From Betaproteobacteria bacterium (lineage in GTDB: Bacteria; Pseudomonadota; Gammaproteobacteria; Burkholderiales; Burkholderiaceae): a stretch of DNA of 64,000 bases. The stretch is from positions 45,158 through 109,157 of the forward strand of contig RFMZ01000213.1 of assembly GCA_009927445.1 (NCBI GenBank), in the 5' to 3' direction. The notes beneath the pieces were generated by a model. The model saw only the letters and a list, made by a program, of their open reading frames with translations, was not told where the DNA came from and searched no databases. The first letter of the stretch is position 1; each line of letters opens with the position of its first letter. The position numbers and the translations under genes are program-made. Shown piece after piece: positions 30,374 through 40,299 of this stretch.

Positions 30374-31489
30374 TTGCATAACCCAACTACTATTGCAGAT
30401 GAAGCGCTTATGGATGGATTACGATTAATCAATTTTTTTGTCACTAGCGGTAAGTTTCAGCGAGGTTTACTTTATGCCTTGTGCTGTTTTTTTACGCTAC
30501 ACAATTGGGCTTGGCCCTCTGCGTTGACAGCCTCGCCCTTTACCCAAAATATATTGACTAGTAAACAAATCGAGACCTTGTCCAAAGTCACCTGCCCTGA
30601 ATTTCCTAAGATGGTATCTAGATATCAACAGCGCTTTGCGCAACCTATTCGTATTTGGAGTCAGGCGTATTTAACTAAGGTGAATTACTCAACGGTTTTT
30701 TATCCCTTTTCTGGGCCGGATGTTGTGACAATTTTGTCGATGTTCCCTCGGGCTGATTATTTGGTGTTGGTGGCAGACCAATTGCCAGAATATCAACTCA
30801 TCCAGAGCCCTTTAGAGGCAGCGAGCACCACCTCTGAATTTGAATGTGGGATGTTAGAGCAATTCTCTCAAAGAGGCTACTATTTTACCAATGATTTAAT
30901 TGGCAAGAATGGACCTAAGCCGCGATTCATTCAACTCTTAATCTACAACATTGCCTTTTCGGGTGCCAAGATTTTACAAATACAAATGATCACCGTGAAT
31001 AGTACTGGACTGATCCTTTCTACGGAATCGGGACAACAACCGAGTGGGCTACGCTTTACACTTCGGACTATAGATGGTCGTCTGACGACGGTGGACTATA
31101 TACAAGCCGACTTATCGAATCGCAGGCTAATGAGTCAGCCACAGTTAGTTAAGGCCTTTGAACGCAAGTCTACAGAAGTTGTTTTTATTAAGTCAGCGTC
31201 ACACCTTTTACAAAACCAGCAATTTTCTGTCATGCAGGAAATACTTGTAAGACAAGCGAAGTGGGTTATTCAAGACGAAACAGGCATTGATATAACGCCT
31301 TTGTCAGCCAATTTTGACCTAGAATTATTTGGACGATTTCTGCAGCCAAGCCGTTTATGGCTCAAAAGCTCTGCTGCTGAACGATTAGTTACTTACTATA
31401 CTAAGCATTCGAAGTCGGGGGATTTGCCTTTTAGTTTAGGATATCAAAAAAAAGGTGGTTCAGTTTTATTGATAGGTCAAAAAAAATAG
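30374..31489 (+). CDS. Conserved hypothetical exported protein
   Basis: Hydrophobic N-terminus; TVFYPFSGPDVVTILSMFPRADYLVLV segment. Confidence 0.65.
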   Translation: MHNPTTIADEALMDGLRLINFFVTSGKFQRGLLYALCCFFTLHNWAWPSALTASPFTQNILTSKQIETLSKVTCPEFPKMVSRYQQRFAQPIRIWSQAYLTKVNYSTVFYPFSGPDVVTILSMFPRADYLVLVADQLPEYQLIQSPLEAASTTSEFECGMLEQFSQRGYYFTNDLIGKNGPKPRFIQLLIYNIAFSGAKILQIQMITVNSTGLILSTESGQQPSGLRFTLRTIDGRLTTVDYIQADLSNRRLMSQPQLVKAFERKSTEVVFIKSASHLLQNQQFSVMQEILVRQAKWVIQDETGIDITPLSANFDLELFGRFLQPSRLWLKSSAAERLVTYYTKHSKSGDLPFSLGYQKKGGSVLLIGQKK

Positions 31490-32986
31490 TTACTGGGTAT
31501 TCATCTGTGAGGAAAATAAGACAATACTTTTTGTCAACAGAGGTTGATCACTCGGTCGCAAAGTCCAGAGATCTAGTTCAAGCATGTTCGATAATGGATT
31601 GAGATATAAGTTATTTTTACGAATCTCAAAATGCAGGTGTGGGCCGGTTGACCTTCCGGTCGAACCAACATAACCAATTTCTAGGCCTCGACGAACCTCG
31701 CTCCCGAGTTGTAATTCAGGATTAAATGCGCTCAAGTGGGCATAGTAGGTCTTATAGTTACCAGGGTGCTCAACAATTACTAAATTGCCATATGCGGCCA
31801 TCGGGCCATATTGGATGATCTTACCATTGGCAACTGCATAAATTGGTGTTCCTTGGGGGGCAGAAAAATCGATACCCTGATGCCCCGAATAGTTGCTATA
31901 TGAGCGCATTGGTCGATTCGTTTTAGAATTTTTTTTATTGGCAATCGACTTGAGGACCCTTGGGCCGTATTGCCCAACACCCCTAGAAATACGCGTGTAG
32001 TTTAACGGGCTAATCCAAAATGTTTGCTCAAGTTCAGTACCTAAGGCAGTAAAAAATCCACCTGGAATATCGTCACGATCAATCCAAAACGCGCTTGCAA
32101 GAACATTTTTCTGCGACTTATCTAGGATCTCAAAGCTAATTACTTGGGCCCACTTATCTTTATTACCAGCATCATAGACGACCCGCGCAAAGCGTTCTTG
32201 TGCGTCAGGATCCTTGGGGTAGAGTTCTTTTACCAAGGAGCCGAGCTCCCAAATTAACTCAGGGGGTATAGAGGTTGTTGCTTTATTGGCTTTATAGATA
32301 ATTAAATCATTGAGATCAATAATTACTTCTAAATAATTCTCAAACCCGGTAGCTAGTGTTTGGGAATCGACTAAAAATATATCTGTAGTTTGAGAGCGAT
32401 AGATCGTTGTAACGACCGAGTCGCGTTCTTTTTTTGCATTACTTAAAATAGAAAAAGCTTGTACTTTACGATTTGAATCTTGTGATATCGCAAAGGGCAG
32501 GCACACACCAACTGAGACTTTAAAAAAACCTGGAACTTGCTTATTAAAAATATCTTCGAATTCTTGGTCAATTATTCCGAGGGATTCAAGCAATTGTGCG
32601 ATCGTGTCACGATGTGGTAAGCAACCTCTTTGGAGAAAAGATCTTGAGCCAAGAACTGAGCTAGCCTTTACAACCTCCGGGGTAGGCATTTGGAGCATAT
32701 TCTCAATAATATTGGGTGTATAGAGAGGTTCAATTCTGAGCGCCGAGGACCCTGTTGAGCGCAGTTTTGGATTCATTGCTTGTTTAGTCGATTTTTTGGG
32801 CGTTGCTTTAGATTTTGGTTTATTTTTATTGGGGACTGTGGAAGCAGTTGGGTTCGATGTGGCAGTCGATGGCGTTGCCACTTGGATGAAATGCCTATTG
32901 AGCGGCGTTGTGGCCTGCAAATGCAGAGGTACCATAAATAGCCCAAGTACCAGAGCAAGTAATAATTTTTGAGCAGAAAAAATCAA
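31490..32986 (-). CDS. M23 (LytM/NlpD-type) metallopeptidase
   Basis: GHQGIDFSAPQGTPIYAVANGKIIQYGPMAAYGNLVIVEHPG...YAHLS...GSTGRSTGPHLHFEIRKN. Confidence 0.92.
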   Translation of the reverse strand: MIFSAQKLLLALVLGLFMVPLHLQATTPLNRHFIQVATPSTATSNPTASTVPNKNKPKSKATPKKSTKQAMNPKLRSTGSSALRIEPLYTPNIIENMLQMPTPEVVKASSVLGSRSFLQRGCLPHRDTIAQLLESLGIIDQEFEDIFNKQVPGFFKVSVGVCLPFAISQDSNRKVQAFSILSNAKKERDSVVTTIYRSQTTDIFLVDSQTLATGFENYLEVIIDLNDLIIYKANKATTSIPPELIWELGSLVKELYPKDPDAQERFARVVYDAGNKDKWAQVISFEILDKSQKNVLASAFWIDRDDIPGGFFTALGTELEQTFWISPLNYTRISRGVGQYGPRVLKSIANKKNSKTNRPMRSYSNYSGHQGIDFSAPQGTPIYAVANGKIIQYGPMAAYGNLVIVEHPGNYKTYYAHLSAFNPELQLGSEVRRGLEIGYVGSTGRSTGPHLHFEIRKNNLYLNPLSNMLELDLWTLRPSDQPLLTKSIVLFSSQMNTQ

Positions 32987-33879
32987 TTCAGGGCCTTTAA
33001 GAAATTCTCTAAATCGCGATTGAAATCTTCTGCCTGATCAATAAAAAGTGCATGGCCAGCATTTTTTTCATAAATCTTCATTTGACCGTGGGAATATTTA
33101 CGATGAAAAAGAGTTGCTTGTTCAGTGTAGCGGGGAGTTACAGCATACCAAACGGGAATCTGTAAAGCATAAATTGTTTCGCGGTAGTATTCTCTGGGAT
33201 AGGGTTTTTTCAGAATTGCAAAAGCCTGTGTCGGCTTATGGGCAAGTCGAAGTGTGGAGTGTTCGATCATTTGAAGGAGTTCTGTGGGAATTGGTTGATG
33301 AAAAATCGCAGCAATGAAATCTTTTGTATATTGGTTAAATTGTTCTGTAGTTTGGATCGCTGCAGATTTTTTCTGCGCAACTGGAGGAGTTCCTTCACCG
33401 ATGGAGTTATCTATTAAGACTAATGATTGTAGACCATGCGTGCCATACCTAGAGACATAATCGAGAGTTTCTAAAACACCCAAAGACCAGCCAATTAAAG
33501 TAATATTTTTGGCTTGTGTTTCTTGAAGTAACTCATGAATATCTTGCGCGCGTTTTTGGGCTAAATTTTTTCCTAGATAGATATCGGATTTACCTTGCGA
33601 TCTTGGGCTAAAGGAAATAACTCGGTAGGTCTTTACAAAGTGGTTTAATTGCATCTGAAATATTTCAGCAGGCATGAGCCAGCCTGGCACAAAAACAAGT
33701 GTTCTTGGTCCCGCGCCACCGATCAGATAGTGTATTTTGGTGCCATCAGAAGTAAGGAGAAATTTTTCTTGCATCATCGGTTTGTATGACTCTTGTGCTT
33801 TTGGTGACATCGTATAAACTAGGAGCAAAATAAAGGCAAATACGAGCATTAAGACAGAAGACTTTGTGTAATTGAGCAT
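32983..33879 (-). CDS. Alpha/beta hydrolase
   Basis: FVPGWLMPAEIF, LIGWSLGVLETLDYV nucleophile elbow, GHALFIDQ. Confidence 0.87.
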   Translation of the reverse strand: MLNYTKSSVLMLVFAFILLLVYTMSPKAQESYKPMMQEKFLLTSDGTKIHYLIGGAGPRTLVFVPGWLMPAEIFQMQLNHFVKTYRVISFSPRSQGKSDIYLGKNLAQKRAQDIHELLQETQAKNITLIGWSLGVLETLDYVSRYGTHGLQSLVLIDNSIGEGTPPVAQKKSAAIQTTEQFNQYTKDFIAAIFHQPIPTELLQMIEHSTLRLAHKPTQAFAILKKPYPREYYRETIYALQIPVWYAVTPRYTEQATLFHRKYSHGQMKIYEKNAGHALFIDQAEDFNRDLENFLKALN

Positions 33880-33934
33880 GTATTATTTTGTAAGCTTATT
33901 ACGTTGGTACTCGGTTCATCTTTTCTCAGTGATG

Positions 33935-33968
33935 AGTAATAGTAGATCAGTAATAGTAGATCAGTAAT
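33935..33968. repeat. 14-bp direct tandem repeat, about 2.4 copies
   Basis: AGTAATAGTAGATC AGTAATAGTAGATC AGTAAT. Confidence 0.9.
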
Positions 33969-34058
33969 ATAAATAAGTAATTCTTTGATAAGCCAGTCCG
34001 TTATAAATTGCAGTTAAAGTAGAGCAGATTATTTTTTCAAAACACTAAGTCAATCCAT

Positions 34059-35393
34059 ATGAATGAAACTGTATCATTGAATAAAAAAGCAGAGCCAAAG
34101 CGCTCACTCCGAACCATAGACATTATCTCTTTAATTGTTGGTACTGTTGTTGGTGCGGGTATATTCAAAGTGCCAGCCCTAGTAGCTAGTCAGACCCAAC
34201 ACGAATGGATCATTCTTGGCTTATGGTTATTTGGCGGTCTTATTTCGATCATTGGGGCACTTTGTTATGCGGAATTAGCTACGGCATATCCAAATGTTGG
34301 CGGTGAATACCATTTTTTACAAAAAGCTTACGGCAAGAATATTTCTTTTTTATATGGTTGGGCACGGTCGATCATTATCGTGACTGGCTCTCTTGGGATT
34401 TTAGGGATCACGCTGGGCGACTACATGACCCAAATTATTTCTTTAGGAGCCTATTCATCAACCATTTGGGCCATGTTAACGGTGATTGGTTTGAGTTTAT
34501 TAAATATTCTTGGGATCAAGCAGGGTAAAACTGCGCAGAATATATTGACGCTTTGCGAGGTGGGTGGAATTTTGGCAATTATTGTGACTGGTTTTTTAGT
34601 ACAAACTCCGACGATTGATTCAGCAGGAGTAGCCCCTGAATTACCGAGTTTGGGTGTGGCTAGTCTAGCAATGGTCTTTGTTCTTCTGACATTTGGTGGT
34701 TGGAATGAAGCTGCATATGTCTCTGCAGAGGCAATCGATCAACGTCGAGGGATTCTAAAAGCGCTACTTTTAGGAATTGGTTTAATAACTTTATTGTATT
34801 TGATGGTGAATCTGGCATTTTTACATGCTTTTGGCGCAGTAAAAATGGGCCAGTCAAATGCCCTTGCTAGCGATTTATTTGATATAGCGTATGGTCGCGG
34901 TTCCGCAGTCATTTTTAGTACCATCGTGGTCTTTTCCTGTTTAAACTCGATGAATGCGACGATCATTTTTGGTTCAAGAAGTAGTTATGCGCTTGGTAAG
35001 GATTGGCAAATATTTAGTTGGATTGGTGATTGGCACCAATCTGGCACGCCTAGAAAAGCGATCATCTTGCAGTGCGCTATTGCTCTTTTATTAATCTTCG
35101 GAGCTTCTTTTGCAAGACAAAGTTTTGAATCGATTGTCGAGTTTACGGCACCTGTTTTTTGGTTCTTTATCCTCTTAGTAGGAATTGCTTTATTTATTTT
35201 AAGAAGGCGCTATCCAGATACGGTGATGTCTTGCCCGGTCCCTTTCTATCCAGTATTGCCAGGTATTTTTATTTTGACTGTAGCTTGGCTTTTATGGTCC
35301 AGTTTGGCATATTCCGGCATGGGAGCCTTGGTCGGAGTTGCTTGTTTAGGAGTTGGGGCTATTGTCTTATTGATTGAAAAGTATTCTAAGTAG
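34059..35393 (+). CDS. APC-family amino acid permease
   Basis: IDIISLIVGTVVGAGIFKVPALVA, LCYAELATAYPNVGGEYHFLQKAYG. Confidence 0.92.
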   Translation: MNETVSLNKKAEPKRSLRTIDIISLIVGTVVGAGIFKVPALVASQTQHEWIILGLWLFGGLISIIGALCYAELATAYPNVGGEYHFLQKAYGKNISFLYGWARSIIIVTGSLGILGITLGDYMTQIISLGAYSSTIWAMLTVIGLSLLNILGIKQGKTAQNILTLCEVGGILAIIVTGFLVQTPTIDSAGVAPELPSLGVASLAMVFVLLTFGGWNEAAYVSAEAIDQRRGILKALLLGIGLITLLYLMVNLAFLHAFGAVKMGQSNALASDLFDIAYGRGSAVIFSTIVVFSCLNSMNATIIFGSRSSYALGKDWQIFSWIGDWHQSGTPRKAIILQCAIALLLIFGASFARQSFESIVEFTAPVFWFFILLVGIALFILRRRYPDTVMSCPVPFYPVLPGIFILTVAWLLWSSLAYSGMGALVGVACLGVGAIVLLIEKYSK

Positions 35394-35475
35394 ATGTCCT
35401 ACTAGTTTTTTAGTAATAGGTGGTTATGATTGGCTATAGTAAGACTTTGAATAGCTATCTAAAAAGGAGAAAACA

Positions 35476-35736
35476 ATGAAAAATATTTTAATTTTAGTAA
35501 GTATGATGATCATGGTTCAAGTGCAAGCTCAAAATAAGCCAGCTGCTCAGAATCCAAACTGCACGGTGAATGCGACTGAAAAAAAATTAGCTGGCGCCGC
35601 TAAAAATAGTTTTATGCAAAAATGCGAGCGAGATGCGCGCACTGCTTGTGAAAACGATGAGATTAGTCAACGGACAAATGGTGCGGCCAAAGAGGCACAT
35701 ATAAAAAAATGTGTTCGAGAGGCAGTTGGTAGTTAA
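35476..35736 (+). CDS. PsiF-like small exported protein
   Basis: Signal peptide then Cys-spaced repeats (KNSFMQKCERDA...KEAHIKKCVREAV). Confidence 0.65.
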   Translation: MKNILILVSMMIMVQVQAQNKPAAQNPNCTVNATEKKLAGAAKNSFMQKCERDARTACENDEISQRTNGAAKEAHIKKCVREAVGS

Positions 35737-35769
35737 TGAAATGATGACTCGCTGATTGAAGAAAAAATA

Positions 35770-37398
35770 ATGTTCAAGAAAATCAGAACACTGTCAAGAT
35801 TTCTGCCGTGGGGTATTTGTATCCTGATCGCTTTGTTGATTGTTTCAGGATTACGAATATCGTCGTCTTGGGATATGTGGTTTTTTGCGGTTGTTTTTGT
35901 CTATTTGAGTTGGATGGGTTTGAATGACGTGATGCAGACAAAACATGCCATAACCAATAACTATCCGGTTTCAGGGCACTTACGCTTCTTATTTGAAACG
36001 TTTCGACCAGAGATACGTCAATATCTTTTAGAGTCTGATACTGAAAAGTTACCCTTCTCCCGAAATCAGCGTGCTTTAGTTTATCAACGTGCAAAGGGAG
36101 AGTCTGATAAGCGACCATTAGGTACTATCGAAGACGCCTATCGGCAAGGTATGGAATGGTTACCACATACGATTAATCCCACGAAGCATATAGCCATTAG
36201 TGATTTACGAACTCGCGTTGGTGGTACTAAGTGTCTGATGCCCTATGACATTTCGCTATTTAACGTCTCGGCGATGAGTTTTGGTTCGCTCTCAGGAAAC
36301 GCAATTATGGCCTTAAACAAGGGGGCTAAGATGGGTGGTTTTGCCCATGACACCGGGGAGGGATCTGTTTCAGATTATCACCGGCGACATGGCGGTGATT
36401 TGATTTGGGAGTTAGGCTCTGGTTATTTTGGTTGTCGCAAAGCGGATGGCTCTTTTGATCCTGATCTATTTGCGAAGGTGGCTAGTGAACCACAAATTAA
36501 AATGATTGAGATTAAAATTTCTCAGGGCGCCAAGCCAGGGCATGGCGGAGTTTTACCAGCTGCCAAAATCACGCCAGAAATAGCTAAAACGCGTGGAATT
36601 CCAATGGGGGTAGATTGTATTTCTCCGGCAGGACATTCGAAGTTTAGTACGCCGCTAGAGTTGATGCAGTTTATTGAAGAGTTGCGTAGTTTATCCCAGG
36701 GTAAGCCAATTGGTTTTAAATTATGTATTGGGAAGTTGTCTGAATGGTTTGCGATTATTAAAGCCATGCTTGATACAGGCACGAGACCAGACTTTATTGT
36801 GGTTGATGGCAGTGAGGGCGGTACCGGTGCGGCTCCCGTTGAATTTGTTGATCATGTTGGTACGCCGATGCGCGATGGCTTACGATTAGTGCATGCTAGC
36901 TTAGTAGGGGCTGGCCTGCGCGACGAGATTAAGATTGGAGTTGCCGGCAAGATTATTTCTGCCTTCGATATTGCCCGAGCGTGTGCCATTGGGGCTGATT
37001 GGTGTAATGCGGCGAGAGGGTTTATGTTTGCAGTGGGCTGTATCCAGTCACGGGCCTGCCATACTGATTTATGCCCCACTGGGGTGGCCACTCAGGATGA
37101 GATGCGTCAGCGGGCTTTAAATCCAGAAGATAAATCGCATCGCGTATTTCATTATCATCAAAACACTTTGGTTGCTTTGAGTGAGTTATTGTCAGCGAGT
37201 GGCCATAACCATCCAAATGAGCTCAATGCGAATTCAGTGATTCATCGGAACGGGCTTGGCCGGGCAGTTCCGATGGGGATTAATTTGTTACAACTCGAGC
37301 CGGGTGTATTGCTAAAAAATAACGCGCACGAATATCTCAATAAGCACTTTGATGGCTTAGGATCCTACTGGTTAGAGGCTAGTTCGGCAAATTGGTGA
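35770..37398 (+). CDS. Membrane-anchored FMN-binding glutamate synthase-domain protein
   Basis: Two N-terminal TM helices, then GltB central-domain motifs: FNVSAMSFGSLSGNAI, GGFAHDTGEGSVSDYH, ISQGAKPGHGGVLP, VDGSEGGTGAAPVEF. Confidence 0.9.
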   Translation: MFKKIRTLSRFLPWGICILIALLIVSGLRISSSWDMWFFAVVFVYLSWMGLNDVMQTKHAITNNYPVSGHLRFLFETFRPEIRQYLLESDTEKLPFSRNQRALVYQRAKGESDKRPLGTIEDAYRQGMEWLPHTINPTKHIAISDLRTRVGGTKCLMPYDISLFNVSAMSFGSLSGNAIMALNKGAKMGGFAHDTGEGSVSDYHRRHGGDLIWELGSGYFGCRKADGSFDPDLFAKVASEPQIKMIEIKISQGAKPGHGGVLPAAKITPEIAKTRGIPMGVDCISPAGHSKFSTPLELMQFIEELRSLSQGKPIGFKLCIGKLSEWFAIIKAMLDTGTRPDFIVVDGSEGGTGAAPVEFVDHVGTPMRDGLRLVHASLVGAGLRDEIKIGVAGKIISAFDIARACAIGADWCNAARGFMFAVGCIQSRACHTDLCPTGVATQDEMRQRALNPEDKSHRVFHYHQNTLVALSELLSASGHNHPNELNANSVIHRNGLGRAVPMGINLLQLEPGVLLKNNAHEYLNKHFDGLGSYWLEASSANW

Positions 37399-37402
37399 TT
37401 TT

Positions 37403-38047
37403 TCATTGAAACATGAATAGCTCAAGTGCCTCAAGACTCAGCTTGATTAATGGTTCCATCCAGATATCACTGAGTAAGCCAGAGAGCGCAAGCCCTAGCA
37501 GAATAAAAAAACCAAAGGGTTCAATCTTTGACACAAAGCGTGCCTGCTCCATAGGTAAGAGTCCAACGAGGATTCTGCCACCATCAAAGGGTGGTAGTGG
37601 AAAGAGGTTCAGAACTGCTAGTATGACATTCCAATAAATCCCCGCTTTTGCCATACTGATCAGAAGATCTTGCGCATTGGCAGTTGCTAAGAGGATAGAG
37701 AGCAGTAAAGTCCACAGAACGGCTTGGATCCAATTTGATGCCGGACCTGCTAAAGCTACCCAAATCATGTCTCTTTTAGGGTGGTTGAGTGCTAAGAAAT
37801 TGACTGGTACAGGCTTGGCGTAACCAAATAGTATGGGTGAGCCGATTAACTTCAGGACGATTGGAATGAGCAAGGTTCCGACAGGATCAATATGTTTGAT
37901 TGGATTAAGGCTTACTCGGCCCAGATAAAATGCTGTGAAGTCGCCCAAACGCTTCGCTGCATAGGCGTGCGCTGCCTCATGTAAGGTGATAGCTAAAATC
38001 AATGGGATGCCATCGATTAGTAGAGTTTCAACCACGTTTTTTATCAT
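37403..38047 (-). CDS. Site-2 protease (M50) family
   Basis: HEAAHAYAAKRLGD zinc site, NLFPLPPFDGGRIL. Confidence 0.92.
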   Translation of the reverse strand: MIKNVVETLLIDGIPLILAITLHEAAHAYAAKRLGDFTAFYLGRVSLNPIKHIDPVGTLLIPIVLKLIGSPILFGYAKPVPVNFLALNHPKRDMIWVALAGPASNWIQAVLWTLLLSILLATANAQDLLISMAKAGIYWNVILAVLNLFPLPPFDGGRILVGLLPMEQARFVSKIEPFGFFILLGLALSGLLSDIWMEPLIKLSLEALELFMFQ

Positions 38048-38086
38048 TGAAAATTCTGGTAGAACTACTTTGAAATGAAGGAATAC

Positions 38087-38920
38087 TTATCGACCATTTA
38101 AACCCAGTCCAAAACTGAGCATGCTAATACTGGCCATTTCAATACCATCGGTAATGACTTGGCATGACTCATTAGGATATTTTACGCCCAAGATATAAAG
38201 TGCTGGCAGATAATGTTCTGGACTTGGCATTGCTAATTTGGCAGCAGTGAGTATTTCAGGATTGGTTTGACGCCAGTTAAGAAGATTTTTTAAGTGATTC
38301 GTCGGCAGATCTGATGCTTGCTTGAATGGTAATAAAGACTTGAAGAAGTTGTTAAATTGGATTGCCCACTGCGCTGCAGGGGGATTTTCAGACCACTGAA
38401 TTTGCGACAAGTTGTGAACCACATTGCCACTACCAATAATTAGTACGCCTTCTTTCCGAAGATTTTGTAATTGCAGCGCGATTTGGACATGTTCTTGTTC
38501 AGTTAAAGACCCATCAAGACTCATTTGCACGACGGGTATATGCGCTTTTGGAAATAGATATTTAAGTACTGACCATGAGCCATGATCTAAGCCCCATTCA
38601 GATTCTTCCAAGACGCAATGTGTAGCTTGTGCTTGAATGAGGTTTTTAATCCGAAGCGCAAGGGATGGCGAACCGGGGGCCGGATATTGGATAGCGCTTA
38701 ATTCTGGTGGGAAATGCTCAAAATCATGAATTGTTTGAGGGTATTGCATGGCGGTAAGCCAGGTACCTCGGGTTACCCAATGCGCAGAAATCATGAGAAT
38801 AGCGCTGGGTCTGAGGTCATATACATTGGCCAGTTTGGACCAAGCATCCGTATATTGATTGGGGTGTAGCGCGTACATCGGGTTACCATGCCCAATAAAA
38901 AGAGCTGGCAGCCGAGGCAT
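38087..38920 (-). CDS. Class III extradiol dioxygenase, DODA/YgiD-like
   Basis: PALFIGHGNPMYAL, ISAHWVTRGTWLT, GLDHGSWSVLKYLFP, IIGSGNVVHNL. Confidence 0.9.
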   Translation of the reverse strand: MPRLPALFIGHGNPMYALHPNQYTDAWSKLANVYDLRPSAILMISAHWVTRGTWLTAMQYPQTIHDFEHFPPELSAIQYPAPGSPSLALRIKNLIQAQATHCVLEESEWGLDHGSWSVLKYLFPKAHIPVVQMSLDGSLTEQEHVQIALQLQNLRKEGVLIIGSGNVVHNLSQIQWSENPPAAQWAIQFNNFFKSLLPFKQASDLPTNHLKNLLNWRQTNPEILTAAKLAMPSPEHYLPALYILGVKYPNESCQVITDGIEMASISMLSFGLGLNGR

Positions 38921-38941
38921 TAAGGACTTACCTCTAAAAAA

Positions 38942-39682
38942 TTAATGAGTAGCTTGTTGCGGTATGACACGCGGGGGTAGATCAAATAATAAGATTTCAC
39001 AATCTTTTGCTTGGTTGATAACTATGCTTGTTTCTTCAGTGAGCATGAGCGCATCTCCCACTTGCAGAATTTCATCATTAATATGAACTTGTCCACGGGC
39101 AACATGAACGTAGGCTAGACGATTATTTTCGAGAATATAATTCGTTGTTTCAGCACCGTCAAATAAGCCGGCAAATAGTTTTGTATTGGAATGGATAGTG
39201 ACAGAACCATCAGCACCGTCTGGGGATGCAACTAGACGCAGTTTGCCGCGTTTTTCTGCACTCGGAAATAGAGTTTGTTCATAGCTCGGATTGACCCCTA
39301 ATAGATCTGGTTGAATCCAAATTTGTAAGAGGTGGGTCGTTTGATTAGGGGCGTGATTAAATTCACTATGCATCACCCCTTTACCCGCACTCATCCGTTG
39401 TACTTCATTGGGATAAATTGCTTTGCCGTTGCCCATATTATCTTCATGAGCCAGCTCACCTTCAAGAATATACGTAATAATTTCCATATCCCGGTGTCCA
39501 TGGGTACCAAAGCCCTTACCTGAAGCAATCCAATCTTCATTGATGACCCGCAAAGGTCCAAACCCCATAAATTGCGGGTCATGATAATCAGCAAAGGAAA
39601 AGCTGTGAAATGATTTAAGCCAGCCATGGTCGCCATAGCCTCTGTCCTGAGATAGTCGTTTATGTTTCATACAATTATTCAA
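38942..39682 (-). CDS. Pirin-family protein
   Basis: FSFADYHDPQFMGFGPLRVINEDWIASGKGFGTHGHRDMEIITYILEGELAHEDNMGN. Confidence 0.95.
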   Translation of the reverse strand: MNNCMKHKRLSQDRGYGDHGWLKSFHSFSFADYHDPQFMGFGPLRVINEDWIASGKGFGTHGHRDMEIITYILEGELAHEDNMGNGKAIYPNEVQRMSAGKGVMHSEFNHAPNQTTHLLQIWIQPDLLGVNPSYEQTLFPSAEKRGKLRLVASPDGADGSVTIHSNTKLFAGLFDGAETTNYILENNRLAYVHVARGQVHINDEILQVGDALMLTEETSIVINQAKDCEILLFDLPPRVIPQQATH

Positions 39683-39835
39683 TAGTTCAAAATTTAAGTC
39701 TTAAGGATAGACTATTTTAGAGCAAGCTCGGGATAACCGAGTTATTTGAGGATAAATGACTATTTCAGGTCGCTAGCTATGCCCTGTAAGTACATCTCAT
39801 CCGATTGGCCTTAGATGTACTCTATCGTTTAAACG

Positions 39836-40282
39836 TTAATAGGTCTTGTACGACAAGTACTTACCAGATAAAACTACATTGACGCGATCGCCTTTGGGGT
39901 CAGCCTCACGCTGAATATCCATTGAAAAGTCTATGGCACTCATAATGCCATCGCCAAATTCCTCATGGATAAGTTCTTTAATGGTTGTGCCATAGACGCT
40001 CACAATTTCATACCACCGGTAAATCAATGGGTCAGTAGGTACGGCGCTTGGAAGAGAACCTTTATAGGGTACTATTTGAAGCCAGGCCATTTCTTCATCA
40101 GTTAGATGAAAAAGCTTACCAGCTGCTTCAGCTTGCTCTTTTGTAAAAGTCATTTGTCCTAGGCAAGCTGCTGTAACCCACTCTTTTGATTGGCCAATAG
40201 TTTTGGCAATATCTGCCCACTTGAGACCATTTTTTACTTTTGCGGCAACAATTTTTTGAGTAACAACATCACGATTCATCAT
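39836..40282 (-). CDS. cynS: Cyanate hydratase (cyanase)
   Basis: KNGLKWADIAKTIGQSKEWVTAACLGQMTF, DPLIYRWYEIVSVYGTTIKELIHEEFGDGIMSAIDF. Confidence 0.96.
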   Translation of the reverse strand: MMNRDVVTQKIVAAKVKNGLKWADIAKTIGQSKEWVTAACLGQMTFTKEQAEAAGKLFHLTDEEMAWLQIVPYKGSLPSAVPTDPLIYRWYEIVSVYGTTIKELIHEEFGDGIMSAIDFSMDIQREADPKGDRVNVVLSGKYLSYKTY

Positions 40283-40299
40283 AGTAGTTCCTGTAGTTT

